From: Motilibacter rhizosphaerae
GTDB taxonomy: Bacteria > Actinomycetota > Actinomycetes > Motilibacterales > Motilibacteraceae
Length of the DNA stretch: 64,000 nucleotides
Direction of reading: 5' to 3'
Assembly (NCBI RefSeq): GCF_004216915.1
Contig: NZ_SGXD01000003.1
Coordinates: 814,222-878,221, forward strand
Shown: positions 57,538 to 64,000 of the stretch, piece after piece
Numbering within the stretch: the first letter of the stretch is position 1
How the letters are laid out: every line of letters begins with the position of its first letter
Program-made: the position numbers and the translations under genes
The notes under the pieces: model-generated
Told to the model about the DNA's origin: nothing
The model's input: the letters and a program-made list of their open reading frames with translations, nothing else
Database searches by the model: none

Positions 57538-59007
57538 GTGGTCGCGCCCGTGCTGCTCGCCTCGAACCGCGGGCCCCTCTCGTTCACGCTCGACGCCGAC
57601 GGTGCGCCGCGCGCGAAGCGGGGCGGCGGCGGCCTCGTCTCCGCGATCATGTCCGCCGGGCACGCCGGCGAGCACCCGCTCTGGGTCTGCACCGCCCTCT
57701 CGGACGCCGACCGCGAGGCGGCCCGCCGGAGCCCGCACGGCCGGCTCGACGAGGCCGGCCACGACACCGGCGGGCTGAGGGTGCGGATGCTCTCGACGCC
57801 CGAGGGCATCGACGCGCGCACCTTCGACCTCGCCTACAACGGGATCGCGAACTCCACGCTGTGGTTCCTGCACCACCTGCTGTTCGCGACGCCGACCGCG
57901 CCGGTCTTCGACGGGTCGTTCGCCCGCGAGTGGAGCGCCTTCAGCGTCTACAGCCAGGCGTTCGCCGAGGGGCTCGCCCAGGACGCCGCGCCCGGGGCGA
58001 AGGTCCTCGTGCAGGACTACCACCTCACGCTCGTCCCCCGGCTGCTCCGCCAGCTGCGCCCGGACCTGCGCATCGGCCACTTCTCGCACACGCCCTGGGC
58101 GCCCGCGGAGTACTTCTCGCTGCTGCCGCAGGGGCTCGCCCGCGAGGTGCTGCTCGGCGTGCTCGGCGCGGACTCGGCGGGGTTCCTCGCGCCGCGCTGG
58201 GCGAGCGCCTTCCTCGACTGCTGCGAGCGCGTCCTCGGCGCCGAGGTGGTCCGCGAGGAGGTCGGCGGCGAGGTCCGGCACGACGGGCGCACCACCCGCG
58301 TCGTCGTGCACGCCCTCGGCATCGACGCCGACGAGCTGCGCGAGCGCGCGGGCCGGGCGGACGTCGCGCGCCACGAGGAGGCGCTGCTGGCCCGCATCGG
58401 CGACTGCAAGGTCATCGCCCGGGTCGACCGCACCGAGCTCTCGAAGAACATCCTGCGCGGGCTGCTGGCCTACCGCGACCTGCTGCGCCGCTACCCCGAG
58501 TGGGTCGGCCGCGTCGTGCACGTCGTCGGCGCCGTCCCCTCGCGCAACGCGCTGCCGGAGTACCGCGAGTACACCGCCCGCGTGCAGCGCCTCGCTGCGG
58601 AGATCGACGAGGAGTTCGCCCGGCCCGGCTGGTCGCCGCTGATCCTCTCCGTCGACGACGACTTCCCGCGCTCGCTCGCGACCTACCGGATCGCCGACGT
58701 GCTGCTCATCAACCCCATCCGCGACGGCATGAACCTCGTGGCCAAGGAGGCGCCCGCGCTCTCCACGCGGGGGTGCGCGCTCGTGCTCTCGACCGAGGCG
58801 GGAGCGGCCGCCGAGCTCGGGCACGCCGCCCTGCTCGTCAACCCGTACGACGTGAGCGGGACCGCCGCCGCCCTGCACGCGGCCCTCGGCATGGACGACG
58901 AGGAGCGGGCGCGGCGCACCCGCGAGCTCGTCGACGCCGCCACCGCGCTGCCGCCGGGCCAGTGGCTCGCCGCGCAGGTGGAGGACCTGGCGGCGGTGCG
59001 GCCCTAG
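57538..59007 (+). CDS. otsA: Trehalose-6-phosphate synthase
   Basis: The 489-residue GT20 enzyme makes trehalose-6-phosphate from a nucleotide-glucose and glucose-6-phosphate. It starts with 'LLASNRGPLSF', followed by 'KRGGGGLVSAIMSAG' (donor loop). 'VLVQDYHLTLVPRLLRQLRP' and 'IGHFSHTPWAPAEYFSLLPQ' are the central motifs, and 'LLINPIRDGMNLVAKEAPAL' is the C-terminal donor-binding segment. The GTG start is set by the -10 box. It is convergent with otsB and shares the stop palindrome CTAG with it. Confidence 0.95.
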   Translation: MVAPVLLASNRGPLSFTLDADGAPRAKRGGGGLVSAIMSAGHAGEHPLWVCTALSDADREAARRSPHGRLDEAGHDTGGLRVRMLSTPEGIDARTFDLAYNGIANSTLWFLHHLLFATPTAPVFDGSFAREWSAFSVYSQAFAEGLAQDAAPGAKVLVQDYHLTLVPRLLRQLRPDLRIGHFSHTPWAPAEYFSLLPQGLAREVLLGVLGADSAGFLAPRWASAFLDCCERVLGAEVVREEVGGEVRHDGRTTRVVVHALGIDADELRERAGRADVARHEEALLARIGDCKVIARVDRTELSKNILRGLLAYRDLLRRYPEWVGRVVHVVGAVPSRNALPEYREYTARVQRLAAEIDEEFARPGWSPLILSVDDDFPRSLATYRIADVLLINPIRDGMNLVAKEAPALSTRGCALVLSTEAGAAAELGHAALLVNPYDVSGTAAALHAALGMDDEERARRTRELVDAATALPPGQWLAAQVEDLAAVRP

Positions 59008-59831
59008 CGGTCGAGCGCGGCCGCGAGCTCCTGCAGCCAGGCCGCGACGCCCGCGGGTCCGTCGACGACGACGTCGGCGCGCTCGGCGAGCTCGGCCACC
59101 TCGGTCGAGCCGCTGCAGACGCAGATCCCGGGCACCCCCGCCTCCCGCTGGCGGGCGACCTCGTCGAAGGCCGGGAGGTCACCGAGGTCGTCCCCGACGA
59201 AGACGAGCGCGGACGCGCCCCCCAGCTCCTCGAGCAGCCCGCGCAGCGCCGCGCCCTTGTCGGCACCGGGCGCGCGCACCTCGAGCACGAGCCGTCCCGG
59301 CTCGAAGGCGAGCCCGTGGGCCTCCGCGACGGCGCGCACCGGCTCGCGCAGCCGGGCGAAGGCGCCCTCGGGGTCCGCGCTGCGCCGGGTGTGGACGGCG
59401 ACTGCCGCCGGCTTGTCCTCGAGGTGCGCGTCGGGCGCCGTGCGCGCCAGCAGCTCGGCGACCTCGGCGCGGGCGGCCGCGACCGCGGGCGGCTCGGGCG
59501 GCGCCTGCACCTCGCCGGTGGCGGCGTCCCAGCGCTCCCGGCCGTACGCGCCGAGCACGGTGACGTGCTCGAGCCCACGCGCCCCCGCGAGGCCGACCAG
59601 CTCCACCGCGAGTGCGGCCGGGCGGCCGGTCACGACGGCCACGCGGCCGAGGAGCGGGGCGAGCGCCTGCAGCGCCGGCAGCGCGTCGGGGTGGGCCCGT
59701 GCCTGCGCGGGGTCGTCGACGATCGGAGCGAGGGTGCCGTCGAAGTCCAGCCCGACGATCGCGCGACGGGGGTCGGCGAGCAGGGCCGCCAGGCCGGCGC
59801 GGCCGGCGGGCGTCGCGGCGTCGAGGGCCAC
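59004..59831 (-). CDS. otsB: Trehalose-6-phosphate phosphatase
   Basis: The 275-residue HAD phosphatase has 'AIVGLDFDGTLAPIVDDPAQ' (nucleophile Asp), 'VAVVTGRPA', 'PGADKGAALRGLLEEL' and 'VFVGDDLGDLPAFDEV' (motif IV). The cap region contains 'HLEDKPAAVAVHTRR', typical of OtsB. It completes trehalose synthesis with the convergent otsA. The opposite orientation is unusual compared with an otsAB operon; the two cannot share one promoter. LytR_C and DUF3263 genes lie upstream of it on the same strand with only 5 nt between. Confidence 0.95.
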   Translation of the reverse strand: MALDAATPAGRAGLAALLADPRRAIVGLDFDGTLAPIVDDPAQARAHPDALPALQALAPLLGRVAVVTGRPAALAVELVGLAGARGLEHVTVLGAYGRERWDAATGEVQAPPEPPAVAAARAEVAELLARTAPDAHLEDKPAAVAVHTRRSADPEGAFARLREPVRAVAEAHGLAFEPGRLVLEVRAPGADKGAALRGLLEELGGASALVFVGDDLGDLPAFDEVARQREAGVPGICVCSGSTEVAELAERADVVVDGPAGVAAWLQELAAALDR

Positions 59832-59836
59832 GCCGC

Positions 59837-60529
59837 TCAGGCGAGGACGAGCGTGAGGTGGCTGGACGAGAGCCCGGCGAACGCGGGGCGGATGCGCTGG
59901 CTGCCGGGGAGCTCGGCCGCGAGCTCCTGGGCCGCGGCGAAGGCGCCGTCGGGGTAGTAGACGGTCGTGGCCGGCACCTTGCCGTGGAAGTTGCCCACGC
60001 CGGAGACGGTCCAGCCGAGGCTGCGCAGCTGGCTCGCGGTGCGGCCGGCGAGCCCGGTCCGGCCCGACTGGTTGAGCACGGAGACCGGCAGGTCCTTGAG
60101 CCCGCCCTCGTCGCCCGCGCCCGGCCCCTCGCTGGGCGTCGCCGAGGGGGTGGCGGAGCCGGCCTCGTCGCCGGCAGCGCCGGACGTGGCGCTGTCGCTG
60201 GGCGACGCGCTCGCGCTCCCCGAGTCCGAGGAGCTCGGGGACGGCTCGCCCACAGTGGGCGCGGCGGCTGCCGCGGTCGGCGTGGGCGTCGGGGAGGCCG
60301 CGGCGCTCGACGAGGTGCTCACGGCCGCGTCGTCGGCGCTGTCGGCTCCGCCGCCGCTCCCGCTCGGGGAGCCGAAGGCGAGGTAGAGCCCGCCGAGCAG
60401 GGCGACCACGGCCACGACGGCGACGAGCGAGACGAGGGCCGAGCGCAGCGGGTGCGCGGCGCCGCGGTGCGCGCCCTGGCGGGGGGCGCCGAGCCCCCCG
60501 AGCGGCGAGGGCCCGTCGGGACCGCTCAC
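59837..60529 (-). CDS. LytR C-terminal domain membrane protein
   Basis: The 230-residue protein has a short cytoplasmic N-terminus, one membrane helix at about 29-52 ('ALVSLVAVVAVVALLGGLYL'), then a Ser/Pro/Ala-rich linker of about 75 residues. A LytR_C domain ends it ('DLPVSVLNQSGRTGLAGRTA', 'LRSLGWTVSGVGNFHGKVPA', 'TVYYPDG'). This domain alone, without the LCP catalytic part, recurs downstream of DUF3263 in actinobacteria. It may be a cell-envelope accessory protein. The GTG start lies 2 nt after the DUF3263 stop. Confidence 0.9.
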   Translation of the reverse strand: MSGPDGPSPLGGLGAPRQGAHRGAAHPLRSALVSLVAVVAVVALLGGLYLAFGSPSGSGGGADSADDAAVSTSSSAAASPTPTPTAAAAAPTVGEPSPSSSDSGSASASPSDSATSGAAGDEAGSATPSATPSEGPGAGDEGGLKDLPVSVLNQSGRTGLAGRTASQLRSLGWTVSGVGNFHGKVPATTVYYPDGAFAAAQELAAELPGSQRIRPAFAGLSSSHLTLVLA

Positions 60530-60531
60530 GC

Positions 60532-60837
60532 TCAGGCCTCGAAGCCGAGGCGGCGCGCCGAGCGCGCGCGCTGGCGCGAGGCGCGCAGGCGGCGCAGGCG
60601 CTTGACCAGCATGGGGTCGTGCGCGAGGGCGTCCGGGCGGTCGAGCAGGGCGTTGAGCACCTGGTAGTAGCGCGCGGCCGACATGTCGAACAGCTCGCGG
60701 ACGGCCTGCTCCTTGGCGCCGGCGTACTTCCACCACTGGCGCTCGAAGGCGAGGATCTCCTGCTCGCGCTCGGTCAGGGAGGTGGTGCCCACCGGCGCGG
60801 CGGCGAGGGTGGTGCTGCTCGCTCGAACGGCGTCCAC
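60532..60837 (-). CDS. DUF3263 domain protein
   Basis: The 101-residue protein matches DUF3263: 'LTEREQEILAFERQWWKYAG', 'AKEQAVRELFDMSAARYYQV', 'LNALLDRPDALAHDPMLVKR', then a basic tail. The fold is a small helix-turn-helix-like domain, and it may bind DNA. It is the usual partner of the LytR_C gene that follows 2 nt downstream. GTG 60837 is the chosen start; the first 20 residues are less conserved. Confidence 0.92.
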   Translation of the reverse strand: MDAVRASSTTLAAAPVGTTSLTEREQEILAFERQWWKYAGAKEQAVRELFDMSAARYYQVLNALLDRPDALAHDPMLVKRLRRLRASRQRARSARRLGFEA

Positions 60838-60938
60838 TGCGTCTCCTCGGGATCGTGCGGTGCTGCGTCCTGCTGCGGTCGACCAGTCCTTCGTCGTGAT
60901 CCTACCCGCCCTGTAACTACACGCGTGTGGTTCACCCG

Positions 60939-61589
60939 TCAGGGTGACCCGAGCCAGGCGAGCACGGCGAGCACGCGCCGGGAGTCCCCGGCGTCGGGCT
61001 GGAGCCCCAGCTTGGTGAAGACGCTGGTCACGTGCTTCTCCACCGCGCCCTCGGTGACGACGAGGCGCTCGGCGATCGCCGCGTTGGAGCGGCCCTCCGC
61101 CATGAGCGCGAGCACCTCGCGCTCGCGCGGCGTCAGCGCCTCGAGCCGGTCGGAGCTGCGCCGGCGGACGAGCACCTGCGCCACGACCTCGGGGTCGAGC
61201 ACGACCTCGCCCCCGACGACCCGGTCCAGCGCCGCGAGGAAGTCCGCGACGTCCGCCACCCGGTCCTTGAGCAGGTAGCCCACCGCGCGCCCGGCGCCGC
61301 TGGCGAGCAGCTCGGCGGCGTAGGCGTCCTCGACGTACTGGCTGAGCACGAGCACCGGCTGGCCGGGCACCCGCTCGCGGGCCTCCACCGCCGCGCGCAG
61401 CCCCTCGTCGCGGTGGGTCGGCGGCATCCGGACGTCGACGAGGGCGAGGTCGGGCTCGTGCTCGATGACGGCGGCGACGAGCGAGGGCCCGTCGGCGACA
61501 GCGGCGACCACCTCGTGGCCGGCGTCGGCGAGCAGCCGGGTGATGCCCTCGCGGAGGAGGACGCTGTCCTCGGCAAGGACGATCTGCAC
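60939..61589 (-). CDS. NarL/LuxR-family response regulator (no adjacent kinase)
   Basis: The 216-residue protein has a receiver domain (1-125: 'VLAEDSVLLREGI', 'DLALVDVRMPP' with the phospho-Asp near 54, 'VGYLLKDRV' with the Lys) and a LuxR helix-turn-helix (about 148-210: 'LTPREREVLALMAEGRSNAA', 'LVVTEGAVEKHVTSVFTKLG'). It would activate or repress target genes on phosphorylation. No histidine kinase gene is next to it; the hemolysin III gene is upstream and a DUF3263 gene downstream. The start is set by the TAGGCT box 7 nt ahead of GTG 61589. Confidence 0.95.
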   Translation of the reverse strand: MQIVLAEDSVLLREGITRLLADAGHEVVAAVADGPSLVAAVIEHEPDLALVDVRMPPTHRDEGLRAAVEARERVPGQPVLVLSQYVEDAYAAELLASGAGRAVGYLLKDRVADVADFLAALDRVVGGEVVLDPEVVAQVLVRRRSSDRLEALTPREREVLALMAEGRSNAAIAERLVVTEGAVEKHVTSVFTKLGLQPDAGDSRRVLAVLAWLGSP

Positions 61590-61596
61590 GCCCCGG

Positions 61597-61602
61597 AGCC
61601 TA
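61597..61602 (-). promoter_or_regulatory. -10 box (TAGGCT) for leaderless response regulator
   Basis: On the minus strand TAGGCT ends 7 nt before GTG 61589, just 2 nt past the hemolysin III stop at 61604-61606. Confidence 0.6.
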
Positions 61603-61603
61603 G

Positions 61604-62287
61604 TCAGCCCGAGGTGTACGCCACCAGGGACACGGCGACGTAGTGCACGACGAACGCCGCGAGCGTGAGCGCGTGGAAGACCTCGTGGAACCCGAACCAC
61701 CGTGGCGAGGGGTCGGGCCGGCGCGCGGCGTAGATGAGCCCGCCGGCGGAGTAGAGCGCCCCCCCGACGACGAGCAGGACGAGCACGGCGACGCCGCCGT
61801 GCTCGAGGATCTCGGGCACGTAGAACACCGCGACCCAGCCCAGCGCGATGTAGACCGGGGTGTAGAGCCAGCGCGGAGCGTCGCACCAGAGCACGCGGAA
61901 CAGCACGCCGAGCAGCGCGCCCGTCCACACCGTCCAGAGCAGCACCTGGCCGCGCGAGGGCGGCAGCAGCAGCGCCCCGAATGGCGTGTAGGTGCCGGCG
62001 ATGATGAGGAAGATGTTCGAGTGGTCCAGGCGCATGAGGACCGCGTGGGCGCGCGGGGACCAGGTGAAGCGGTGGTACGCCGCACTGACCCCGAACAGCA
62101 GCGCCGCCGTCAGCGCGAAGACCGCGGTGGCGACCCGCGCCCGCTCCGTCGGCGAGACGGCGACGAGCACGATGCCCGCGACGACCGCGACCGGGAACGT
62201 CCCGGCGTGCAGCCACCCGCGCAGCCGCGGCTTGACCGTGCCGACGACGCGCTCGACCGCCTCCCCGACCTCCTCGCGGCCCGGCAC
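61604..62287 (-). CDS. Hemolysin III family (PAQR-like) membrane protein
   Basis: The 227-residue protein has about seven membrane helices and the family signature residues: 'GVSAAYHRFTWSP' (His), 'MRLDHSNIFLIIAGTYTPFG' (Asp), and 'GFHEVFHALTLAAFVVHYVA' (His residues), which together could bind zinc. Relatives are described as hydrolases or channels, and true haemolysis is doubtful. GTG 62287 is chosen because GGAGGGG lies 4-5 nt upstream and the first helix then starts at about residue 30. The TGATCGGG-type repeat lies upstream. Confidence 0.9.
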   Translation of the reverse strand: MPGREEVGEAVERVVGTVKPRLRGWLHAGTFPVAVVAGIVLVAVSPTERARVATAVFALTAALLFGVSAAYHRFTWSPRAHAVLMRLDHSNIFLIIAGTYTPFGALLLPPSRGQVLLWTVWTGALLGVLFRVLWCDAPRWLYTPVYIALGWVAVFYVPEILEHGGVAVLVLLVVGGALYSAGGLIYAARRPDPSPRWFGFHEVFHALTLAAFVVHYVAVSLVAYTSG

Positions 62288-62368
62288 GCGACCCCTCCCC
62301 CGCTCGTGCTGCTGACGAGCAGGATGACGCACGCGCGCGGTCCGCGCGTTCCCGGGCGTTGGCTCAGG

Positions 62369-62465
62369 CCCCGTTTGATCGGGGTCCCCGATCGAACGGG
62401 GACGGGTTCGAGGGGATCTCCTCGAGGTGAGCCCCACTTGATCGAGGCCCCCGATCAAAGTGGGA
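62369..62465. repeat. TGATCGGG-family repeat element, copy 2
   Basis: CCCCGTTTGATCGGGG and CCCCGATCGAACGGGG (62369-62401) form a long hairpin with one G-T pair. A second inverted repeat, CCCCACTTGATCGAGG / CCCGATCAAAGTGGG, follows at 62432-62463. Between them GGATCTCCTCGAGGTGAGCC matches the copy at 16758. The element lies between the starts of hemolysin III and the end of the LLM gene. Confidence 0.8.
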
Positions 62466-62472
62466 TAGTGCG

Positions 62473-63477
62473 TCAGCCGCGCCAGGCCTCGGCCAGCAGG
62501 CGCAGCGAGCGCTCGCGGTGCTCGGGCGCGTACGTGCTGGTGACGACCATGAGCTCGTCGACGCCCGTGCGCTCGACCAGCTCGTCGAGCTCGGCCACGA
62601 CCTTGCCCGGCTCGCCGACGACCGGCGTCGAGGGCGAGTGCTCGAGCACCGCGCGCTCCATCGGCGTCCACTCGTGCGCCAACGCCTCCTCGACCGTCGG
62701 CACCGGACGCGGGCGACCGGTGCGCAGCGCCACCTGGACGAGCTGCTGCGGCAGGGCGAGGCGCTGGGCCTCGTCCTCCGTGGGGGCGACGAGGACCGCC
62801 GCGACGATCATGGAGTACGGCCGGGCGAGCGCCGACGACGGCTGGAACAGCGCCCGGTAGGTCTCGAGCGCGAGCTCCGTGCCGGCCGGGGCGAAGTGGT
62901 GGGCGAAGGCGTACGGCAGACCGGTGCCGGCCGCAGCCCGGGCGCCGTAGTCGCTGGAGCCGAGCAGCCAGACGGCGGGCGACGAGCCGGGTGCGGGCGT
63001 CGGCGCGATCGCCCCTCCGCGCGGAGCCGGCAGTGTCGGGTCGCCCAGCATCCGCAGCAGCGTGTCGAGCTCGCCGGGGAAGTCCTCGGCCGACAGGTCG
63101 AGCGTCCGCCGCAGCGCGGCCGCGGTCGCGGGGTCGCTGCCCGGGGCCCGGCCGATGCCGAGGTCGACGCGCCCGGGGTGCAGCGCCTCGAGCATCGCGA
63201 ACTGCTCGGCGACGACGAGCGGGGCGTGGTTGGGCAGCATGACGCCGCCGGAGCCGAGCCGGATCGTCGAGGTCAGCGCCCCGACGTGGGCGAGCAGGAC
63301 AGCAGGACTGGTGCTGGCGACCATGGGCATCGCATGGTGCTCGGCGACCCAGTAGCGCTGGTAGCCCTCCGCCTCGGCCGCCTGCGCGAGGCGGGCCGAG
63401 GCGTGGAGCGCGGCGCCGGAGGTCTGGCCGGTGCCGACGGGAGAGAGGTCCAGGACGGAGAGCGGGACGCGTGCCAC
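62473..63477 (-). CDS. LLM-class flavin-dependent oxidoreductase
   Basis: The 334-residue protein matches the luciferase-like group with 'LSVLDLSPVGTGQTSGAALH', 'YQRYWVAEHHAMPMVASTSP', 'IRLGSGGVMLPNHAPLVVAE' and 'GRVDLGIGRAPGSDPATAAA'. This is the MsnO8-type subfamily, in which reduced FMN/F420 serves as cofactor. The TIM barrel fills the protein. The substrate is unknown. GTG 63477 places the first strand at residue about 6. It is the only gene of its strand block before the FGGY kinase gene. Confidence 0.92.
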   Translation of the reverse strand: MARVPLSVLDLSPVGTGQTSGAALHASARLAQAAEAEGYQRYWVAEHHAMPMVASTSPAVLLAHVGALTSTIRLGSGGVMLPNHAPLVVAEQFAMLEALHPGRVDLGIGRAPGSDPATAAALRRTLDLSAEDFPGELDTLLRMLGDPTLPAPRGGAIAPTPAPGSSPAVWLLGSSDYGARAAAGTGLPYAFAHHFAPAGTELALETYRALFQPSSALARPYSMIVAAVLVAPTEDEAQRLALPQQLVQVALRTGRPRPVPTVEEALAHEWTPMERAVLEHSPSTPVVGEPGKVVAELDELVERTGVDELMVVTSTYAPEHRERSLRLLAEAWRG

Positions 63478-63562
63478 GCCTCGAGCAACACGCGTCCCGC
63501 CCCGTCCCCTTCCCAGGAGGGTCTGTGACCTGGCCGAGCCGGGTCTAGCTGCCGGGCTCGGC

Positions 63563-64000
63563 TCAGCTGCCGCTGTCGCGGCGGTCGAGCACGAGCTCGC
63601 GCGCCTCGGCGTAGCGCGCGCGGACCGCCGGGTCCACGTCCGCCTCGTACGTCTCGACCCCCGAGCGCTCCCACACCGGCGGCTCGGCCGCCCCGGAGAG
63701 CACCCAGGCCGCCTGGCGGGCGGCACCGTCGGCGACGTACTCCCCGGCGGGCGGGACGACGACCGGGCGGCCGAGCACCGTCGGGGCGATCCGCCGCACG
63801 GCCTCGGAGCGCGCGCCGCCGCCGATGAGCAGGACGCGGTCGACCCGCGCCCCCTGCTCGACGAGGGCGTCGATCCCGTCGGCGAGCCCGCAGAGCAGGC
63901 CCTCGACCGCCGCCCGCGCGAGGTACGCGGGGGTGGCCGTCTCGAGGCGCAGCCCGTGCAGCGAGCCCGTCGCGTCGGGCTTGTTCGGGGTGCGCTCGCC
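63563..64000 (-). CDS. FGGY-family carbohydrate kinase, C-terminal part (xylulokinase-like, 5' end outside window)
   Basis: The frame is open through the window edge, leaving about 145 C-terminal residues. The FGGY_C ATPase segments are '[20 protein letters not shown]', '[20 protein letters not shown]' and '[20 protein letters not shown]'. These match xylulokinase best (the conserved E-Y-x-A-x-G-A-A-x-Q-A-A). It would phosphorylate a ketopentose. The substrate-binding N-terminal half is missing, so the sugar is not certain. Between its stop and the LLM gene lie 85 nt with no recognisable site. Confidence 0.87.
   Translation of the reverse strand, partial: GERTPNKPDATGSLHGLRLETATPAYLARAAVEGLLCGLADGIDALVEQGARVDRVLLIGGGARSEAVRRIAPTVLGRPVVVPPAGEYVADGAARQAAWVLSGAAEPPVWERSGVETYEADVDPAVRARYAEARELVLDRRDSGS

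Overview
The window is one continuous stretch of a very GC-rich chromosome, visibly above 70% GC with G/C in almost every third codon position. It is almost certainly from an actinomycete (Actinomycetota). Support comes from actinobacterial families (DUF3027, DUF2771, DUF3263, a LytR_C protein, a GroEL ending in GGDMDF), GlnR-type nitrogen boxes, a CIRCE element, GTG starts, 4-nt stop/start overlaps, and many promoters that place a -10 hexamer 6-7 nt before the start codon. I saw no rRNA, tRNA, CRISPR array, phage or transposase. I did not assign a genus.

Layout. 1-3.8 kb: a galactose operon (end of a GH42 beta-galactosidase, DeoR regulator, galT, galK). 3.9-10.3 kb: an HSP90-like ATPase with DUF3027, then an MFS protein, a DUF2771 lipoprotein and a small phosphorylase-fold remnant. 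10.3-16.7 kb: an XRE regulator opposite a DHA2 efflux pump, a RecQ helicase fused to a phosphoribosyltransferase-like domain, a GNAT enzyme and a DHA1 transporter. 17-24.3 kb: a cold-shock protein, a helicase-associated protein, a GAF-PAS-GGDEF-EAL protein and the XPB helicase. 24.4-26.6 kb: a HAD phosphatase and a GH13 alpha-glucosidase.

26.6-38 kb is the most interesting part. A BioY biotin transporter sits beside a ketoacyl synthase, an alpha/beta hydrolase and an AMP-forming ligase. Next is a TetR regulator divergent from an operon of two DUF1989 proteins, a biotin-dependent urea/guanidine carboxylase and allophanate hydrolase. From family knowledge this is best read as guanidine assimilation: carboxylation, deimination, then allophanate hydrolysis to ammonium and CO2. 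Both bioY and the carboxylase operon carry an exact GTnAC-N6-GAAAC GlnR pair, so nitrogen control appears to link biotin uptake to a biotin-dependent nitrogen pathway.

38-46.4 kb: DUF1684, a GH88/105-like hydrolase, a secreted protein, an HD protein, DUF4031, an SMP-30 lactonase, a methyltransferase behind a short upstream ORF, and groEL with CIRCE. 46.4-56.4 kb: a 23-bp tandem repeat, a GH9 cellulase behind a CelR/CebR-like operator, larA-larE, a LOV-GAF-SpoIIE-HATPase photoreceptor phosphatase, a cold-shock protein, a MoaD-like carrier, and thrC preceded by a clear SAM-I riboswitch. 56.4-64 kb: a secreted GH25-like protein, convergent otsA/otsB, LytR_C/DUF3263, an orphan LuxR response regulator, a hemolysin III protein, an LLM oxidoreductase and the end of an FGGY kinase.

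Two dispersed inverted-repeat families occupy the intergenic gaps. One has the core GTGATCATGCA (16 copies in four clusters) and the other is built on TGATCGGG/CCCGATCA. Copies of the first family supply the stop codons of three genes.
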